Assembly (NCBI RefSeq): GCF_001580455.1
Contig: NZ_CP010951.1
Coordinates: forward strand, 4,241,001-4,305,000
Direction of reading: 5' to 3'
DNA length: 64,000 bases
Source: Ramlibacter tataouinensis
GTDB lineage: Bacteria; Pseudomonadota; Gammaproteobacteria; Burkholderiales; Burkholderiaceae_C
Shown here: piece by piece, positions 42,957 to 51,745 of the stretch
Position numbering within the stretch: the first letter of the stretch is position 1
How the letters are laid out: the number at the start of each line of letters is the position of its first letter
Program-made: the position numbers and the translations under genes
The notes under the pieces: generated by a model
Told to the model about the DNA's origin: nothing
The model's database searches: none
The model's input: the letters and a program-made list of their open reading frames with translations, nothing else

Positions 42957-44291
42957 TCAAGGCAGCGAGGCACGCAGCAGCCAGACCCGACTGTGCGAGC
43001 CGACTTTCACGGCGCTGTTGACCACCGCGATCTCGCCGTCGGCGCGGACCGCGAGCTTGCTCATCAGCAGACCCTGGGTGCTGCCGTTGGGGCCGCCGCC
43101 GGGATCGACGCTGCCGGGGATCAGTTGTGGGGCACCGAAGTGCGCACCGTCCTCCGCGATCGCGATTGCGAGTCCGTACGGCCGTGCTGGCGAGCCCCGC
43201 ATGAGCTCCCAGATGGCCACCAGGCGTCCGTGGCCATCGATGCCGAGCGCAGGGAAGGCGGCGCCCGCGTAACCGGGTGGCAGCGGGTGGGAGATCTCGC
43301 GCGGCGCGCCGAAACTGCGGCCGCCGTTGTCGGAGCGCAGGTGGCGGATCGACGATGAATCGAAAGGACCGCCGCGGCTCTCGGCATACACCACGTGCAG
43401 CATCCCGGTTCCGTCGAAGGCCACCTTCGGGGCGTCTGAATAGCCCGGCGTGACCGCCACCGTCCGCGGCGCTTCGAAGCTGTGGCCGCCATCGCCCGAA
43501 AGGGCCATCTGGATGTCCCCGGCCGGGTCGTCGCCGCTCGCCCACGCCAGCGCCACCGCACCCGAGCGTGAGACGGCGAGAGCCGGCGCGCGTGCGGGCC
43601 GGGCGGGCGGATCGCCCGCCACCAGCAGGGGCGGGGAGAACTCGCGGCCGCCATCGCGAGAGCGCGTGAACCAGAGCCGGCCGTCGTACTCGGTCCAGGC
43701 GGCGAACACCCCGCCGTCCGGCGCGGCCACGATGTCGAGACTGCCGTTGTGCCACACATCGCGGTTGATGCGGCCCTTGCCGTCGCCTTGCTTCGACCGC
43801 GAGAGATTGACCGGGGTCGCGAAGGACTGGCCGCCGTCGTCCGAGGCGGCGTACAGGATCTCGCCGCCGTGCGAGCCGCCGGAAAAGATGATTTCCTGCC
43901 AAAGCGTGTGGAGCCGGCCGGCAGCGTCCGGCGCCCACGCCAGCCGCGGCAGCCACGAGAAGGTCGCCGGCTGGCGCGAGACATCAACGGGTACGGACAG
44001 CAAAGCTTTGCCGTCGGCCGAATAGCGCTGCAACAGCACGGCCTTGCGGCGCTGGTCCACCCATGCGACCGCGAGTTCCCCCCGCGGGCTCCAGGCCGCG
44101 GCAGGATCGTCCACGAAGTCGTAGCGAGATTCATTCTGCCGCCAGGGGCCGCGCTCGCCGGAGCCGCGCGAGACCTCTTGGGGGGCCCGCCAATGCAGGT
44201 CGGCCCAGGTGCTGGCGGCGGCCGCCAGCAGGCAGGCCACAAGACCGGCACGCCAGCCACAGCACTCGCCCGTGAAGATCGGAACTCGCAT
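42957..44291 (-). CDS. Secreted sialidase-fold (BNR/Asp-box) protein
   Basis: A protein of 444 residues with a likely signal peptide (RAGLVACLLAAAASTWA) and a beta-propeller carrying at least four Asp-boxes: SDDGGQSF, SRDGGREF, SGDGGHSF and SDNGGRSF. The six-bladed sialidase fold is likely, but the catalytic Arg triad and Tyr/Glu pair of true sialidases are not obvious, so enzymatic activity is not claimed. The ATG at 44291 gives the signal peptide; upstream ATGs would add a long Arg-rich leader. It is divergent from the GIY-YIG gene across about 256 bases in which no other feature was seen. Confidence 0.82.
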   Translation of the reverse strand: MRVPIFTGECCGWRAGLVACLLAAAASTWADLHWRAPQEVSRGSGERGPWRQNESRYDFVDDPAAAWSPRGELAVAWVDQRRKAVLLQRYSADGKALLSVPVDVSRQPATFSWLPRLAWAPDAAGRLHTLWQEIIFSGGSHGGEILYAASDDGGQSFATPVNLSRSKQGDGKGRINRDVWHNGSLDIVAAPDGGVFAAWTEYDGRLWFTRSRDGGREFSPPLLVAGDPPARPARAPALAVSRSGAVALAWASGDDPAGDIQMALSGDGGHSFEAPRTVAVTPGYSDAPKVAFDGTGMLHVVYAESRGGPFDSSSIRHLRSDNGGRSFGAPREISHPLPPGYAGAAFPALGIDGHGRLVAIWELMRGSPARPYGLAIAIAEDGAHFGAPQLIPGSVDPGGGPNGSTQGLLMSKLAVRADGEIAVVNSAVKVGSHSRVWLLRASLP

Positions 44292-44547
44292 TCGCCTGCA
44301 GGCGGATGGGACCGGGTCATTGTGCGCGCGCCGCATCGGCCGCAGGCCCATCCGTGAGCCGAGGGCCGCCCTGCTTGAGGGCTCCAGTGCCGCCGCCGGA
44401 TAGAATCTCAGCCACAGGCGCGCTGGGGCGCCTGCCCGCAAAAGAGGCTCTCACCCTTCCACACTTCGTCTTTCATACCTGACAGACCAGAGGCATTCGT
44501 TCGGCCAAGCGCGGGATTGGCTGTAGACGAAGCCCAGGAGTCCTGTC

Positions 44548-44910
44548 ATGGCTGAATCCCTTTCCTCCACTGTCCGGCGCGCTCGCATCCGCGAGTTCAA
44601 GGATGCGTTCCCGCCCATGGGCGTCTATGCGGTACGCAACAGCGCCACCGGCCGCGCCTGGGTCGGCGCGAGCCGCAACGTGGACGGCGCGCTCAACCGC
44701 ATACGCTTCGAGCTGCAGATGCACGGCCATCGAGACCGCAGCCTGGCCGACGAGTGGGCGCGTCACGGTGCGCAGAGCTTCCGCTTCGAGGTGCTGGAGC
44801 GTGTGCGCAAGCGCGACGACCCGGCGTTCGACTACGAGGCCGAGCTGCAAGCCCTGCTGGCCTTGTGGACCGAGGAACTCGGCGCATCCGGCGAAGGCGG
44901 GCAGGCATGA
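44548..44910 (+). CDS. GIY-YIG nuclease-fold family protein
   Basis: A protein of 120 residues. The pattern MGVYAVRNSATGRAWVGASRNVDGALNRIRFELQ (overlapping pieces) fits a degenerate GIY-YIG fold: GVY and WVGAS strands, then Arg in a helix and SFRFEVLE with a Glu. Such small stand-alone GIY-YIG proteins are common and mostly uncharacterised. AGGAG lies upstream of the start. The stop overlaps the start of the next gene (ATGA), so the two are translationally coupled. Confidence 0.75.
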   Translation: MAESLSSTVRRARIREFKDAFPPMGVYAVRNSATGRAWVGASRNVDGALNRIRFELQMHGHRDRSLADEWARHGAQSFRFEVLERVRKRDDPAFDYEAELQALLALWTEELGASGEGGQA

Positions 44911-45413
44911 CGGCGCCTTCCGTGACCACGCCAGCGCTCGAGGAACTGAAGGTGCGCGCGCGCATTGCCCGCAACGCGGCAGCCCGCACAGGCGCCGCTT
45001 CGGCGCCGCGACTGGCCGACTGCCTGCACCAGGCGGCGCGCGCCGTCGGCTTCCAGCACTGGGAGCATGCGCGCCGCGTGCTGGGTGGCCTGGCGCAGCC
45101 GGGCGAGGACATGGGCAGCTTCTGGTATGCCCCGGCTTGCAGCGCGCTGCTGAATCCGTGGTTCGCGGATCTCGGCCGGGCGAGGCTGGCGCGCGATGAG
45201 CAGTCCTTCCTGCTTCCTTACCGGCGTCAGTTCGTGGTGGTGCGGGGTGAATTCATCCGCGCGCTGGGGCTGGATCCATTCGACCCGGACTGGTCCGCGG
45301 CCGGACGCGACCTGACGGCCTGCTACGGCAGCGCCCCCTGGGGCGCGCTGTGCATGGCACGGCTCAGGGCTCAGGAGGCGCGCTTCGAAGCGGCGGCGGC
45401 GAGCATCAGATAG
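44907..45413 (+). CDS. Unknown protein coupled to the GIY-YIG gene
   Basis: A protein of 168 residues. The N-terminal third is helical (LADCLHQAARAVGFQHWEHARRVLGG) and resembles the short helical segment found at the start of some glyoxalase-superfamily proteins (PF20066-like); the rest has no motif I recognise, apart from conserved-looking Trp and Tyr residues (SFWYAPACSALLNPWF). The start at 44907 overlaps the GIY-YIG stop by four bases. Function unknown. Confidence 0.7.
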   Translation: MTAPSVTTPALEELKVRARIARNAAARTGAASAPRLADCLHQAARAVGFQHWEHARRVLGGLAQPGEDMGSFWYAPACSALLNPWFADLGRARLARDEQSFLLPYRRQFVVVRGEFIRALGLDPFDPDWSAAGRDLTACYGSAPWGALCMARLRAQEARFEAAAASIR

Positions 45414-45422
45414 GCTAGCCGC

Positions 45423-46427
45423 ATGAACACCCGGAAACTTGGACCCTTCACCGTCTCGGCCATGGGCCTGGGCTGCATGAACCTCAGCCACGCCTATGGC
45501 CAGCCGCCCTCGGAGCAGCAGGGCGAGAAACTGCTGCTGGCCGCGCTCGATGCCGGCGTCACGCTGTTCGACACCGCGGCCCTGTATGGCTTCGGCGCCA
45601 ACGAATCCCTGGTGGGGCGCGTCATGAAGCCGCACCGGCGTGAGTTCACGCTATGCAGCAAGGGCGGCATGGCGGGCGTTACCGGCGACGACGGCGTCGT
45701 GCGGCGCGTGATCGACGGCCGGCCCGAGACGATCCGCCGCAACTGCGAGGACAGCCTTCGGCGCCTGCAGACCGATGTGATCGACCTGTACTACCTGCAT
45801 CGCTGGGACAAGAAGGTGCCGATCGAGGACAGCGTTGGCGCGATGAGCCGGCTGGTGGAGCAGGGCAAGGTGCGCACCATCGGCCTGTCCGAAGTGTCGG
45901 CGGCGACCTTGCGCAAGGCGCATGCCGTGCATCCGCTCACGGCGGTGCAGACGGAGTATTCGCTGTGGACGCGCAACCCCGAGATCGCGGTGCTCGACGC
46001 CTGCAGGGAACTGGGCATCGCCTTCGTTGCCTTCAGCCCGCTGGCGCGCGGCTTCCTGTGCGACGCGTTGCAGGACGTGGGCACGCTGGACGCCAAGGAC
46101 ATCCGTCGCAGCATGCCGCGCTTCGAGCCGGGTCACTACGCCGAGAACCTGAAGCTGCTGCCTCGCTACAAGGCGCTGGCGCAGGAAGCGGGCTGCAGCC
46201 CGGCGCAACTGGCCTTGGCCTGGCTGTTGCACAAGCGTGCGGACATCATCCCGATCCCCGGTACCACCCGCCTGGAACACCTCACGGACAACCTGGGCGC
46301 CGCGCAAGTCCAGCTCGACAGCACACTGGTCGAGCGGCTGGAGGCGCACATCAACCAGCGCACCGTCCATGGCAACCGCTACAGCGCGCAAGCGCGTGCC
46401 GAGGTCGATACGGAAGAGTTCGAGTGA
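45423..46427 (+). CDS. Aldo/keto reductase
   Basis: A protein of 334 residues with the AKR (beta/alpha)8 barrel. The catalytic tetrad is visible: D50 (FDTAALYG), Y55, K80 (CSKGG) and H126 (YLHRWD). The C-terminal cofactor region shows IPIPGTTRLEHLTDN. It reduces aldehydes or ketones with NADPH; the pattern fits the YajO/IolS/Tas-like AKR13 branch. Monocistronic or coupled to the preceding small genes (gap nine bases). Substrate unknown. Confidence 0.92.
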   Translation: MNTRKLGPFTVSAMGLGCMNLSHAYGQPPSEQQGEKLLLAALDAGVTLFDTAALYGFGANESLVGRVMKPHRREFTLCSKGGMAGVTGDDGVVRRVIDGRPETIRRNCEDSLRRLQTDVIDLYYLHRWDKKVPIEDSVGAMSRLVEQGKVRTIGLSEVSAATLRKAHAVHPLTAVQTEYSLWTRNPEIAVLDACRELGIAFVAFSPLARGFLCDALQDVGTLDAKDIRRSMPRFEPGHYAENLKLLPRYKALAQEAGCSPAQLALAWLLHKRADIIPIPGTTRLEHLTDNLGAAQVQLDSTLVERLEAHINQRTVHGNRYSAQARAEVDTEEFE

Positions 46428-46526
46428 GCACGCCGGCGCGCGCTCCATCTTTCACTTGAAAAGCGCTCGGCTCAGGCGCAAGCTGCGTTTCTCGACTTGT
46501 GCCCACCTACACCAAGGAGAAGCAGC

Positions 46527-46823
46527 ATGAGCGCATTCAATGCCGTTCGTTTCCGCGTCAAGCCCGGCCGCGAGCAGGACTTCATCGAGGCGCACCGCAA
46601 GGCCGAAGCCAAGTTCGACGGCTTCGTGAAAGGCGTGCTGGTGAAGACGGGCGATCGCACCTACTGCTTCATCGGCGAGTGGAACTCGATGGACAACATC
46701 GTCGCGGCCCGGCCCGCGATGATCACGCTGCTGGACTCCTTCCGCGACTACCTCGAGGACTTGGGCGGCGGCCTGGGTGTGACCGACCCCGTGTCGGGCG
46801 AGGCCGTGGTAACGATGTCCTAG
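46527..46823 (+). CDS. ABM-domain (antibiotic biosynthesis monooxygenase-like) protein
   Basis: A protein of 98 residues with the dimeric alpha/beta-barrel ABM pattern (FNAVRFRVKPGREQDFIEAHRKAEAKF in parts; GEWNSMDNIVAARPAM). Proteins of this fold can be cofactor-free monooxygenases or simply small-molecule binders. The start at 46527 follows AAGGAGAAGC. It stands alone between the AKR and the convergent VOC gene. Confidence 0.82.
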   Translation: MSAFNAVRFRVKPGREQDFIEAHRKAEAKFDGFVKGVLVKTGDRTYCFIGEWNSMDNIVAARPAMITLLDSFRDYLEDLGGGLGVTDPVSGEAVVTMS

Positions 46824-46824
46824 C

Positions 46825-46836
46825 CCGCTGAAGCGG
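46825..46836. terminator. Short hairpin between convergent genes
   Basis: CCGC-TGAA-GCGG (flanked by T/A in the arms) directly after the ABM gene stop and before the VOC gene stop. No T tract is present, so intrinsic termination is uncertain. Confidence 0.3.
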
Positions 46837-46857
46837 CCGAGCGAAGCGGAACCGGGT

Positions 46858-47394
46858 TCAGGCGAATTCCTTCTCGTGCATCCACGCCGCGTGCTTGGGC
46901 GCGCGGCGCGTGCGGCTCCATTCCTCGACCATCGCCCACTTGACCTCGTCGAGTTTGCGGTACATGTCCGGCGTGCCGGTGTTGGCGGCCAGTTCGAGGC
47001 GGTGTCCGTTCGGGTCGTGGAAGTAGATCGACTTGAAGATCGTGTGGTCGGTGATGCCGACCACTTCGATGCCCGCGGCCTCCAGCCGCACCTTGGCGAC
47101 TTCGAGTTCCTCGACGCTGCCCACCTCGAACGCGATGTGCTGGGTCCAGGCGGGGGTGTTCGGGTCGCGCCCCATCGCCGGCGACTTGGGCAGCTCGAAG
47201 AACGCCAGCACGTTGCCGTTGCCCGCGTCCAGGAAGATGTGCATGTAGGGATCAGGTTCGTGCGTGGAGGGCACCTGGTCCTCGGCGATCGCCAGCACCA
47301 GTTTCATGTCGAGGTGCCGGGCATACCAGTCGACGGTTTCCTTGGCATCCTTGCAGCGGTACGCCACGTGGTGGATCTTGCGAACGAGGCTCAT
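46858..47394 (-). CDS. VOC-superfamily protein (glyoxalase/extradiol dioxygenase fold)
   Basis: A protein of 178 residues with VOC fold motifs: IHHVAYRCKDAKETVDWYARHL (in parts) with a first metal-ligand His, HIAFEVGS with a second His, and YFHDPNGHRLELAAN with the third-position Glu. The metal-dependent reaction is unknown; ring cleavage or isomerisation of an aromatic intermediate is plausible. Its ATG overlaps the stop of the DUF2783 gene, and both lie downstream of the FAD monooxygenase gene in one operon. Confidence 0.87.
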   Translation of the reverse strand: MSLVRKIHHVAYRCKDAKETVDWYARHLDMKLVLAIAEDQVPSTHEPDPYMHIFLDAGNGNVLAFFELPKSPAMGRDPNTPAWTQHIAFEVGSVEELEVAKVRLEAAGIEVVGITDHTIFKSIYFHDPNGHRLELAANTGTPDMYRKLDEVKWAMVEEWSRTRRAPKHAAWMHEKEFA

Positions 47395-47630
47395 GCTTGG
47401 GTCTCCTGAAGGTCCTTGCGTGCGGCGGCGAGCGCTTCGCGCAGCACCGCGATGTCGCCGATGTGGTTGGAAAGAATCAGGATCAGGCGCGCGTTCAGGC
47501 GCTCGCTGTCCTCGTCGCTCAGGTCGCGGTGGGCGTCGATCAGCGCGGCGTAGAAGTCGTCGCCGGGGCTGAAGTCGCGGAAGTAGCGATTGCCCGGTTC
47601 CTTGAAGTTGGGGTTCAGTTGCAAGGCCAT
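47391..47630 (-). CDS. DUF2783-family small protein
   Basis: A protein of 79 residues: LNPNFKEPGNRYFRDF, DDFYAALIDAHRDLSDEDSERLNARLILILSNHIGD in parts, helical and acidic. This is the DUF2783 pattern, repeatedly found beside FAD-dependent aromatic monooxygenase genes. The start at 47630 lies 14 bases past the monooxygenase stop; the stop overlaps the VOC start. Possibly an accessory subunit; function unknown. Confidence 0.8.
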   Translation of the reverse strand: MALQLNPNFKEPGNRYFRDFSPGDDFYAALIDAHRDLSDEDSERLNARLILILSNHIGDIAVLREALAAARKDLQETQA

Positions 47631-47644
47631 GGGGTCGGGGTCCT

Positions 47645-49312
47645 TCAGTCGTTGCAGGTGGCGCGCGCCAGCGCGGCGCGCACCTTCTCGGGATCGAACG
47701 TGCGCCAGCGGGCGGCGACGTGCTGGTCCGGGCGGATCAGGTAGGCCGCGCCGCCGGCGGCGTCGCAGCGCTCGCCGGCCAGGCCTGCGCGGTCGGTGAG
47801 CACCGTCACGCCCGGGATCTCGCCGCCGCGGGGTGTGACTACCACTGGCTCCACGGGAACCGCGTTGCGCGCGCTGCGCAGCAAGGCGAGCTGGTCGCGC
47901 ATGGTGCCGTTGACGGCCTGCGCCGAGGGTGCGAACAGCAGCAGCATGAAGCGCTGGCCGACCTGGTCCAGCAGCCATGAGTTCTTGCCGCCGGCGCTCA
48001 CCGGCGCATCGGCCAAGGGCGCGCCGGGAACCATGTCGCCGTCGAAGGCGTCGGTGTCGGGCGTGTTCAGTCGCGACTGGGTGAGGAAGCTGGGCACCGA
48101 CAGGCGGCCGGAGTTCACCAGCTTGCGCGCGAAGGCGTGGTCGCGCGCCAGGTCCAGCACGGCGTTGCGGAAGGCCTTGCTCACGCGGGTCTTCGGCGTG
48201 ATGAAGTCGGTAGACCGCGTCGAGTTCATGATGTTCTCGTCGGCGGCGTAGCCGCGGTCCTGGCTGTAGGTGTCCAGCAGCTTGTCCGGCGCCTGGCCGT
48301 TGATCACCAGCCGCAGCTTCCACATCAGGTCATCGGTGTCCTGGAAACCGGAGTTGGCGCCGCGCGCGCCGAAGGGCGACACCTGGTGCGCCGCGTCGCC
48401 GGCGAACAGCACGCGGCCGGCGCGGAAGTCCTGCATGCGCCGGCACTGGAAGGTGTAGATGCTGACCCACTCCAGCTCGAACGCGCGGGCGTCGCCCAGC
48501 ATGGCGCGGATCCGGGGGATCACCTTCTCGGGCTTCTTCTCCTCTTCCGGGTCGGCATCCCAGCCGAGCTGGAAGTCGATGCGCCAGACGTTGTCGGACT
48601 GCTTGTGCAGCAGCACCGTCTGGTTCGGATGGAAGGGCGGGTCGAACCACAGCCAGCGCTCGGCCGGGTAGTCGGCCTGCATCACCACGTCGGCGATCAG
48701 GAAGCGGTCCCGGAAAACCTGGCCATCGACTTCCAGGCCCAGCATGCGCCGCACCGGGCTGCGCGCGCCGTCGGCCGCGACCAGCCAGTTGGCCTCGATC
48801 GCGAATGCGCCGTCGGGGGTTTCTACCTGCAGCAACACGTGGTCGCCTCGGGGCTGGACCGACGCCACCTTGTGCTTGAAGCGGATGTCCGCGCCCAGCG
48901 CCTGGGCGCGCTCAACCAGCATTTCCTCCAGGTGGTACTGCTGCAGGTTGATCATGCCCGGGCGCTTGTGGCCGGGTTCGGGCACCAGGTCGAAGCGGTA
49001 GACCTCCTGCCGGCGGAAGAAGGTGCGGCCGACGTTCCAGCTCACGCCGCGCTCGCACACCGGGTTTCCCACGCCCAGGCGGTCAAGGATCTCCAGCGCG
49101 CGCTTGGCGTAGCAGACGGCACGCGAGCCCACCGAGACCGTGTCGTCCTCATCGAACACGAGCACCGGCAGGCCCTGCAGCCGCGCATCGATGGCGGCGG
49201 CCAGGCCGACCGGGCCGGCGCCCACCACGATCAAGGGCCGCCGTTGAGGCGCCTCGCCCACCAGGTCCGCCGGTGGCTTGTAGTCGAACCGTGGATAGGT
49301 GTAGCTCCCCAT
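47645..49312 (-). CDS. FAD-dependent aromatic monooxygenase (MhpA/PheA-like)
   Basis: A protein of 555 residues of the class A flavoprotein hydroxylase family. It has the FAD-binding GAGPVG loop (31-36), the DG motif LVAADGARSPVRR and the second FAD motif VLFAGDAAHQVSPFGARGANSG, plus a thioredoxin-like C-terminal domain. It hydroxylates a phenolic acid ortho to an existing hydroxyl group using NAD(P)H and oxygen, feeding ring cleavage. Sitting beside ligAB and a LysR gene, it likely prepares a catecholic substrate for LigAB. The precise substrate is unknown. Confidence 0.9.
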   Translation of the reverse strand: MGSYTYPRFDYKPPADLVGEAPQRRPLIVVGAGPVGLAAAIDARLQGLPVLVFDEDDTVSVGSRAVCYAKRALEILDRLGVGNPVCERGVSWNVGRTFFRRQEVYRFDLVPEPGHKRPGMINLQQYHLEEMLVERAQALGADIRFKHKVASVQPRGDHVLLQVETPDGAFAIEANWLVAADGARSPVRRMLGLEVDGQVFRDRFLIADVVMQADYPAERWLWFDPPFHPNQTVLLHKQSDNVWRIDFQLGWDADPEEEKKPEKVIPRIRAMLGDARAFELEWVSIYTFQCRRMQDFRAGRVLFAGDAAHQVSPFGARGANSGFQDTDDLMWKLRLVINGQAPDKLLDTYSQDRGYAADENIMNSTRSTDFITPKTRVSKAFRNAVLDLARDHAFARKLVNSGRLSVPSFLTQSRLNTPDTDAFDGDMVPGAPLADAPVSAGGKNSWLLDQVGQRFMLLLFAPSAQAVNGTMRDQLALLRSARNAVPVEPVVVTPRGGEIPGVTVLTDRAGLAGERCDAAGGAAYLIRPDQHVAARWRTFDPEKVRAALARATCND

Positions 49313-49367
49313 ACGTCATCTCTCCCTGGGCCCATGCCAATGGTCAATGGATCGCAATTTAACAATG

Positions 49368-49383
49368 GTGAATCTGATTTCAC
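49368..49383. promoter_or_regulatory. Candidate operator upstream of the FAD monooxygenase gene
   Basis: GTGAATCTGATTTCAC, a 5-6-5 interrupted palindrome (GTGAA/TTCAC) in the AT-rich interval 49313-49430 upstream of the monooxygenase operon. It could be the LysR-type binding site; only its symmetry and location support this. Confidence 0.4.
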
Positions 49384-49430
49384 TAATCGTAATTTACACC
49401 AGGGTTGATCCAGGTCAAAGTTGAGGCGCA

Positions 49431-50357
49431 TCAGGCCGCCTTCGCCAGCGCCGGTTCGATCAGCTCGAACAACTGCGCGAGCAGCCAGCGGTGCGCCGGG
49501 TCCTGCTGGAAGCGCACGTGCCACAGCGCATACATCGGCAGGGTGGGGCAGGGCATGGGGGGATCGCAGCTGGCGAAGTCCGCCAGCGTCTGGCGCGCGA
49601 GCAGGCTGGGCACGGTCGCCAGCAGGCGGCTGCCGCGCAGGAACGGGGCCAGGGCGGCAAGCGCCGGCACCATCAGCGTGAATCGCCGCTGGAGCCCCTG
49701 AGCTTCGAGCTGCTGGTCCAGCTCGAGGCGGCGCCGCGGCTCGTACGCCACCGTCGCGTGATCGGCGGCCAGGTACTCGTCCATGGTGCGGGGCGCCTCC
49801 CGCGCGCGGGGGTCGTAGAACACGCGGTATTGGTCTTCGAAAAGGCGCTTCTGCACGATGTCGGCGCCTTCGGGCGGGCGCGGGCTGATCACCAGCTGGC
49901 ACTCGTCCTTGCGCAGCATGTCCAGCCGCGGCACGGTCGAAGGCACGATGCGTAGCGCCAGCCCCGGCGCCTGCACGCGCAGGCGCGCGGCCAGCAGGGG
50001 CAGGAGCAGGTCGCGCTGGAAGTCGTTGGCGGCGATGGTGAACTCACCGCGCCAGCGGGCGGGATCGAAATCGTCGTGGTGCGCGAAACGCTGCATGGCC
50101 GCCAGCAGTTCGCGCGCCGGCTGGGCCAGGGCCTCGGCCCGCGCGGTCGCCGCGATGCCGCGGCCACTCTTGACGAAAAGCGCATCGCCGGTGAGCGAAC
50201 GCAGGCGCTCCAGCCCGTGGCTGACGGCCGACTGGGTCACTCCAAGCCGGGCGGCGGCGCCGGTCACGCTGCCCGATTCGAGCACCGCCAGCAGCAGCTG
50301 CAGCAGGCGGCCGTCGATCTCGCTCGCATCAATCCGGTTCATGGGTTTCATGAGCAT
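49431..50357 (-). CDS. LysR-family regulator
   Basis: A protein of 308 residues with an N-terminal helix-turn-helix (LLLAVLESGSVTGAAARLGVTQSAVSHGLERLR in parts) and a LysR effector domain (FTIAANDFQRDLLLPLLAARL). It lies upstream of the monooxygenase operon on the same strand and divergent from ligAB across 69 bases, so it can control both. Likely inducer: an aromatic acid of this pathway. Confidence 0.93.
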   Translation of the reverse strand: MLMKPMNRIDASEIDGRLLQLLLAVLESGSVTGAAARLGVTQSAVSHGLERLRSLTGDALFVKSGRGIAATARAEALAQPARELLAAMQRFAHHDDFDPARWRGEFTIAANDFQRDLLLPLLAARLRVQAPGLALRIVPSTVPRLDMLRKDECQLVISPRPPEGADIVQKRLFEDQYRVFYDPRAREAPRTMDEYLAADHATVAYEPRRRLELDQQLEAQGLQRRFTLMVPALAALAPFLRGSRLLATVPSLLARQTLADFASCDPPMPCPTLPMYALWHVRFQQDPAHRWLLAQLFELIEPALAKAA

Positions 50358-50426
50358 TCATCGGTTTATCTTTTGTAAGGCCGTGACCAGACTCCCGTAC
50401 TGACACAGATCAACACGGAGCAGCCG

Positions 50427-50792
50427 ATGGCCGCGAAGCCGATTCCCGGCACCACCTTGTTCGACGGCCGGCAGGCCCAGAAGGGCTATGCCCTGAACAA
50501 GATGTGCTTTTCGTTCAACTCAGCCGAGAACCGCGCCGCCTTCAAGGGCGACGAGGAGGCCTACATGCGCCGCTATGGGCTCGATGCCCGGCAATCGGAG
50601 GCGATCCGCACGCGCAACGTGCTGGGCCTGCTGGCCGCGGGCGGCAACGTCTACTACCTGGCCAAGTTCGCCGGCATCCTCGGGCTGGATGTGCAGGACC
50701 TGGGCGCAGCCCAGACCGGCATGACCAAGGAAGCCTTCAAGGCGATGCTGGTGCGCCAGAACGAACAACCCGAATCGCTAGTGGACGACTGA
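50427..50792 (+). CDS. ligA: Class III extradiol dioxygenase small subunit (LigA-type)
   Basis: A protein of 121 residues, helical, matching the LigA/PmdA alpha subunit of protocatechuate 4,5-dioxygenase (PGTTLFDGRQAQKGYALNKMC in parts; GGNVYYLAKFAGILGL). The small subunit covers the active site of the beta subunit. ligB follows after 13 bases. Confidence 0.9.
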   Translation: MAAKPIPGTTLFDGRQAQKGYALNKMCFSFNSAENRAAFKGDEEAYMRRYGLDARQSEAIRTRNVLGLLAAGGNVYYLAKFAGILGLDVQDLGAAQTGMTKEAFKAMLVRQNEQPESLVDD

Positions 50793-50805
50793 GCAAGGAC
50801 CCGAC

Positions 50806-51639
50806 ATGGCCAAGATCATCGGTGGACTCACCACATCCCACGTGCCCGCCATCGGCGGCGCCCTGGCCCGCGGCGCGCAGCAGGAGCCGTACTGGAAACC
50901 CTTCTTCGACGGTTACCTGCCGGTGCACCGCTGGCTCGAAGACGTCCGGCCGGATGTCGCCGTCGTCTTCTACAACGACCACGGCCTGAATTTCTTCCTG
51001 GACAAGATGCCGACCTTCGCGGTCGGCGCGGCGCCCGAATACCACAACGCCGACGAGGGCTGGGGCATCCCCACGCTGCCGCCGTTCAAGGGCGAGACCG
51101 GGCTGTCGTGGCACATCATCGAGCACCTGGTGGACCGCGAATTCGACATCACGACCTGCCAGGAGATGCTGGTCGACCACGCGGTCACGCTGCCGCTCAA
51201 GCTGTTCTGGCCCGAGGGCTGCCCGGTGACCATCGTGCCGATCTGCATCAACACCGTGCAGTTCCCGCTGCCCTCGGCCAAGCGCTGCTTCGCGCTGGGG
51301 CAGGCGGTGGGCGAGGCCGTCGCCAACTGGGACAGCGACAAGCGGGTCGTGGTGATCGGCACCGGCGGGTTGTCGCACCAGCTCGACGGCGAGCGCGCCG
51401 GCTTCATGAACAAGCGCTTCGACCTGAAGTTCATGGACAGCCTGGTGAGCGACCCGGAGTGGGCCACGCAGTACAGCATCCACGAGCTGGTCGAAAAGAC
51501 CGGCACGCAAGGCGTCGAACTGCTGATGTGGCTCGCCACCCGCGCGGCCGTTCCGGGGGCGGTGCGCAAGGTGCACGCCAACTACCACATCCCGATCTCG
51601 AACACCGCCACCGGATTGATGGCGCTGGAAGCGATATAG
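50806..51639 (+). CDS. ligB: Class III extradiol dioxygenase catalytic subunit (LigB-type)
   Basis: A protein of 277 residues. Fe(II) ligands expected for LigB are visible: H12 (TSHVPAIG), H59 (YNDHGLNF) and E238 (GVELLMW), with the catalytic base H191 (GTGGLSHQLDG). Length and motifs fit protocatechuate 4,5-dioxygenase; gallate or a substituted protocatechuate is also possible. It opens the ring between C4 and C5 to a hydroxymuconate semialdehyde. Downstream pathway genes (ligC, ligI, ligJ, ligK) are not in this window. It is the last chromosomal-type gene before the cassette array. Confidence 0.92.
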   Translation: MAKIIGGLTTSHVPAIGGALARGAQQEPYWKPFFDGYLPVHRWLEDVRPDVAVVFYNDHGLNFFLDKMPTFAVGAAPEYHNADEGWGIPTLPPFKGETGLSWHIIEHLVDREFDITTCQEMLVDHAVTLPLKLFWPEGCPVTIVPICINTVQFPLPSAKRCFALGQAVGEAVANWDSDKRVVVIGTGGLSHQLDGERAGFMNKRFDLKFMDSLVSDPEWATQYSIHELVEKTGTQGVELLMWLATRAAVPGAVRKVHANYHIPISNTATGLMALEAI

Positions 51640-51722
51640 GCAGTCGCTGGCAAACTCGCGAACGCGAATTTTTGATCGCTGTGAAGGAGCCCGGCAAAGG
51701 CCGCCCTTCTTCATAGGGGAGA

Positions 51723-51745
51723 CGGGCGGCACGTTGTTCCGCCCG
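51723..51745 (+). terminator. Hairpin downstream of ligAB, possible terminator
   Basis: CGGGCGG-N9-CCGCCCG, a 7-bp perfect stem with a 9-base loop, 84 bases after the ligB stop. No T tract follows. It could end or stabilise the ligAB transcript. Confidence 0.35.

Noticed and set aside
42957..44291. Calling the Asp-box protein a true sialidase
   Set aside because: Four Asp-boxes show the fold, but the catalytic Arg triad and Tyr/Glu residues are not evident, and no sialic acid genes are nearby.
45653..46459. Alternative frames overlapping the aldo/keto reductase gene
   Set aside because: The AKR frame carries the full catalytic tetrad; the others are shadows with Arg/Ala-rich translation.
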